This document shows, one piece after another, positions 61,629 through 64,000 of a stretch of DNA of 64,000 bases. Location of the stretch: assembly GCA_030532685.1 (NCBI GenBank), contig JAUNKN010000001.1, positions 1 to 64,000 on the forward strand. The letters run 5' to 3'. How positions within the stretch are numbered: position 1 is the stretch's first letter; the number at the start of each line of letters is the position of its first letter. Origin of the DNA: Bacteroidales bacterium. Lineage in GTDB: Bacteria > Bacteroidota > Bacteroidia > Bacteroidales > Bacteroidaceae. Position numbers and translations under genes: made by a program. The notes beneath the pieces are model-generated. The model had not been told where the DNA came from and did not search any database. It saw only the letters and a list, made by a program, of their open reading frames with translations.

Positions 61629-63077
61629 TCAGGATGGAAATTCCAGATGAGCATAAGTCAGATACTCTGTGGGAGCGACATTGGGATAGATGGTTTGGAA
61701 TATCTTCTTGGTAAGCGTGGGATCTTCGTGGCAAGAGTAGGCAAGCCACAAGAAGTATTCGTTGATGAGCAACAAGCGTCGAGCCGCAAAAGCTAAATAG
61801 GGAGCTGCTAATACTGGCCCTCGTTCGGATATTTCGAATAAGCGCTTCCAAATGGGGAATACCTCTTGAAAGGCATTGGCTTCGGCCAGCATACTGGCTA
61901 AGCGTAAGCGAGTGTCGGAAGAAAGAGGTTCTATTTGTAGATATCGCTCCAAATAATGCAGGCTTTCAGGAAGGATATTAGGAACAAGGCAGAGATGGGC
62001 CATTGTAAAAGACACATCGGCATAGCTCATGCCTAAAGAAGTGCAGCCTAACAATGTTTCGTAGGCTTGGGCAAAGTTTCGTTCTGCAATGTAGGAACGA
62101 GCTATATCTGTAAGGATACGTTGCTTGTCGGGATTCTCATTTGGACAAGCTTGGTTGCTGCGGGTGAGCACCTCTCTTGCTTCCTGCCACCTGTTCTTTT
62201 GTAGTAGAATTTCTCCAGCTGAAAGGGCGAGCGTGTAGTCCGTAGGAAAAAGGAGACGATAGGCCTCGTAGATTTCTAAAACTTCGTCATAGGCATTCAG
62301 CGAAAGAGCTGCTACAGCTTTGAAACGTAAAGCTTTTTCATTTTTGGGGTCAATAGCCAAAGCAAACTGGGAAGCCTCACGACATTTCTCATAATTCTGC
62401 ATTTGAGTAGAAATATCGGCGAGTAAAATCCAAGCATCGAGATAATAAGGATCTTCGTCCAAAACTTGGTTCAAACGAGAAAGAGCAGCTTCTCCTTGAC
62501 CCAACTGTAACTCACATTCTGCCCAAAGAGTCTGTGCACGTACATATTCGGAGGTTTCTTTGGAAATTTTCTCCAAGTACTTCTGTGCTTGCTGTGGAGC
62601 ACCATAGTCCATAAACAATTCACTCATTTCGAGGTATAAATCGTTTATATCGGCTGCTGCCTCTTCGGAGGAATCAATTTGTCTTCCTAATTCGGGGTAT
62701 TCAAGACGAACTCCTGTGAGAAATAGCTCCTCTGCTTTCTCAAACTGCAACAGACTCAAAGCATATTCTGCCTCAAAGAAGAGAAGCTCTAAGCTATTTT
62801 GAAGAGGAGCATTGCGTACCCACTCTATGGCTTCTTGCCACCTTCCTTCATTTTTAAGACGGTAAGCTTTACGTACAAGCACTTCTGCATTGTTGGGATG
62901 CAGTTGTAGCGCTATGCGCATGCATTGTTCGCTTTCAAAATAAAGCCCTTGCTGTTCGTAATAGTCCAGTACACTCAAAATGTCGGGGACCTCCAACCAT
63001 AAAGGTATGGAGGCCTCCGACATTTTTTGTTCGTACTGCCGAACCAAATGTTTGATATCCTGAGGTTCGCGCTTCAT
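61629..63077 (-). CDS. Tetratricopeptide-repeat protein
   Basis: A 482-residue protein made almost wholly of about 10 TPRs, for example GLYFESEQCMRIALQLHPNN, EGRWQEAIEWVRNA, AALSRLNQVLDEDPYYLDAW and CREASQFALAIDPKNEKALR. There is no signal peptide, so it is probably cytoplasmic, and no enzyme motif is visible. It is a scaffold for unknown partners. It begins 24 bp after the glnS stop on the same strand and may be cotranscribed with glnS. Confidence 0.8.
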   Translation of the reverse strand: MKREPQDIKHLVRQYEQKMSEASIPLWLEVPDILSVLDYYEQQGLYFESEQCMRIALQLHPNNAEVLVRKAYRLKNEGRWQEAIEWVRNAPLQNSLELLFFEAEYALSLLQFEKAEELFLTGVRLEYPELGRQIDSSEEAAADINDLYLEMSELFMDYGAPQQAQKYLEKISKETSEYVRAQTLWAECELQLGQGEAALSRLNQVLDEDPYYLDAWILLADISTQMQNYEKCREASQFALAIDPKNEKALRFKAVAALSLNAYDEVLEIYEAYRLLFPTDYTLALSAGEILLQKNRWQEAREVLTRSNQACPNENPDKQRILTDIARSYIAERNFAQAYETLLGCTSLGMSYADVSFTMAHLCLVPNILPESLHYLERYLQIEPLSSDTRLRLASMLAEANAFQEVFPIWKRLFEISERGPVLAAPYLAFAARRLLLINEYFLWLAYSCHEDPTLTKKIFQTIYPNVAPTEYLTYAHLEFPS

Positions 63078-63101
63078 GAAAATCTAAAATAGAGATGTAT
63101 G

Positions 63102-64000
63102 TTACTTGCCCTTATCTTCTTTCAACGAAACGGTACTATTGAAAATAAGATGTTCGGGAGTAGAATCTGGATCTATGTTGTAGTAACCTGTTCGAGTAAA
63201 TTGAAGATAGTCGAAAGCCTTGCGGGTGAGCAAGAATTTCTCGACAAATGCATTATGATTGATGCTAATGCTATTGGGATTGATGAAAGGACGCATGGCG
63301 TCTATGCCACGTACTCCATTTTCATCTTCATACTGCTTAATTGCATCACGAGGATTTTCGCAAGTCCACAAACATTGATAGTTACGTACTTCTGCAGGCA
63401 AGCAGTGGGCAACACTCAACCAATGTATGGTGCCTTTAACTTTGCGGTTAGCTCCTTCTGTTCCTGCCTTTGAGGTTGGGTCGTAAGTACAGTAGATTTC
63501 TTCCACTTCACCCGTTTCCTCGTTTTTCTTACAACCCGTACAGTTTACAATGTAAGCGCTTTTCAGACGAGTCTCCTTGCCCGGAGTCATACGGAAGAAT
63601 TTTTTATCTGCTTCTTCCTTAAAGTCTGCGCGCTCAATCCACAATTCACGGCTAAATTCGATCATGTGGGTTCCCTCTTCAGGACGTTCTGGATTATTGA
63701 CTACTTCAAGCTCTTCTACCTGATTCTCGGGATAGTTCGTAATAATGAGCTTCACGGGATCGAGAACGGCAGAAACTCGAATAGCTCTCTCGTTCAGGTC
63801 GGCACGAGCTGCACTTTCAAGCAGCTTCATATCGTTCAAAGCGTCGAAAGTCGTATATCCAATCTTGTCAATAAAATTGCGGATGCTTTCGGGGCTATAC
63901 CCACGACGGCGAATGCCACAAATTGTAGGCATACGAGGATCGTCCCATCCATTGACCACACCTTCTTGAGTGAGAATAAGAAGGTTGCGTTTAGACATCA
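63102..64000 (-). CDS. glnS: Glutaminyl-tRNA synthetase, partial (5' part beyond window)
   Basis: The last 299 residues of GlnS. The window edge falls within the class I motif KMSKR (MSKRNLLILTQEGVVNGWDD), directly followed by DPRMPTICGIRRRGYSPESI, which is diagnostic for GlnS. The anticodon-binding beta-barrels follow (VLDPVKLIITNYPENQ and TIHWLSVAHCLPAEVRNYQC). The frame continues past position 64000. GlnS charges tRNA-Gln directly, so this organism need not rely on the transamidation route for that tRNA. Confidence 0.95.
   Translation of the reverse strand, partial: MSKRNLLILTQEGVVNGWDDPRMPTICGIRRRGYSPESIRNFIDKIGYTTFDALNDMKLLESAARADLNERAIRVSAVLDPVKLIITNYPENQVEELEVVNNPERPEEGTHMIEFSRELWIERADFKEEADKKFFRMTPGKETRLKSAYIVNCTGCKKNEETGEVEEIYCTYDPTSKAGTEGANRKVKGTIHWLSVAHCLPAEVRNYQCLWTCENPRDAIKQYEDENGVRGIDAMRPFINPNSISINHNAFVEKFLLTRKAFDYLQFTRTGYYNIDPDSTPEHLIFNSTVSLKEDKGK

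Overview
The window is chromosomal DNA from a member of the Bacteroidales, most likely Porphyromonas or a close relative. The evidence is a ruvA-sov (sprA) pair encoding the giant type IX secretion translocon, a full moxR/bat aerotolerance locus, the fused NfnA-NfnB protein, family genes such as DUF4831 and the BT0820-like HAD, and promoters of the Bacteroidetes type (TTG, about 20 bp, then TAnnTTTG). No tRNA, rRNA or CRISPR array was recognised.

Layout. 1-600: 3' part of a MobV-type mobilisation gene, a scar of a mobilizable element. 825-8880: ruvA and sov. 9017-11395 (minus): fused NfnAB. 12268-23000: moxR, DUF58, a BatD-like gene, batA, batB, batC, then after a 633-bp gap batD, batE, truA and an EamA transporter. 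23145-24092: LysM/M23 peptidase. 24240-24461: a 222-bp MITE. 24482-31765 (minus): S9 peptidase, then (in transcription order from proS) proS, a duplicated-domain DUF1599 protein, a DoxX/thioredoxin-like membrane protein, tpiA, a SPOR protein and folE. 32085-37072 (minus): HU/SPOR protein, zinc-ribbon FHA protein, exported protein, nadE, BatD-like exported protein and HAD phosphatase. 37616-47111 (plus): nnrD, DUF4831, queA, uvrB, then purB, an rluB-type synthase and asnS. 47529-54033: a degenerate FAH-fold protein facing a minus-strand run of fdtB, acyltransferase, fdtA, lipoprotein, maf, kdsC, DUF2520 and fabI. 54297-64000: Dna2-like nuclease-helicase, phosphohexomutase, HtrA protease, TPR protein and partial glnS.

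How the genes fit together. Most are housekeeping genes for envelope biogenesis and protein quality control (sov, HtrA, M23, SPOR proteins, kdsC), cofactor supply (folE, nadE, nnrD), translation (proS, asnS, glnS, queA, truA, rluB) and DNA repair (ruvA, uvrB, Dna2-like). The fdtA/acyltransferase/fdtB trio indicates synthesis of a dTDP-3-acylamino-3,6-dideoxyhexose for a surface glycan.

The least explained content is non-coding. Two diverged copies of a roughly 280-bp inverted-repeat element flank the moxR-batC half of the Bat locus. Four intergenic clusters carry a 21-22-bp repeat with core TACGTGGGA, two of them next to the 280-bp elements. There is also a MITE with a perfect 9-bp target duplication, and a 100-nt near-perfect hairpin upstream of proS whose wobble pairs suggest an RNA on the plus strand.
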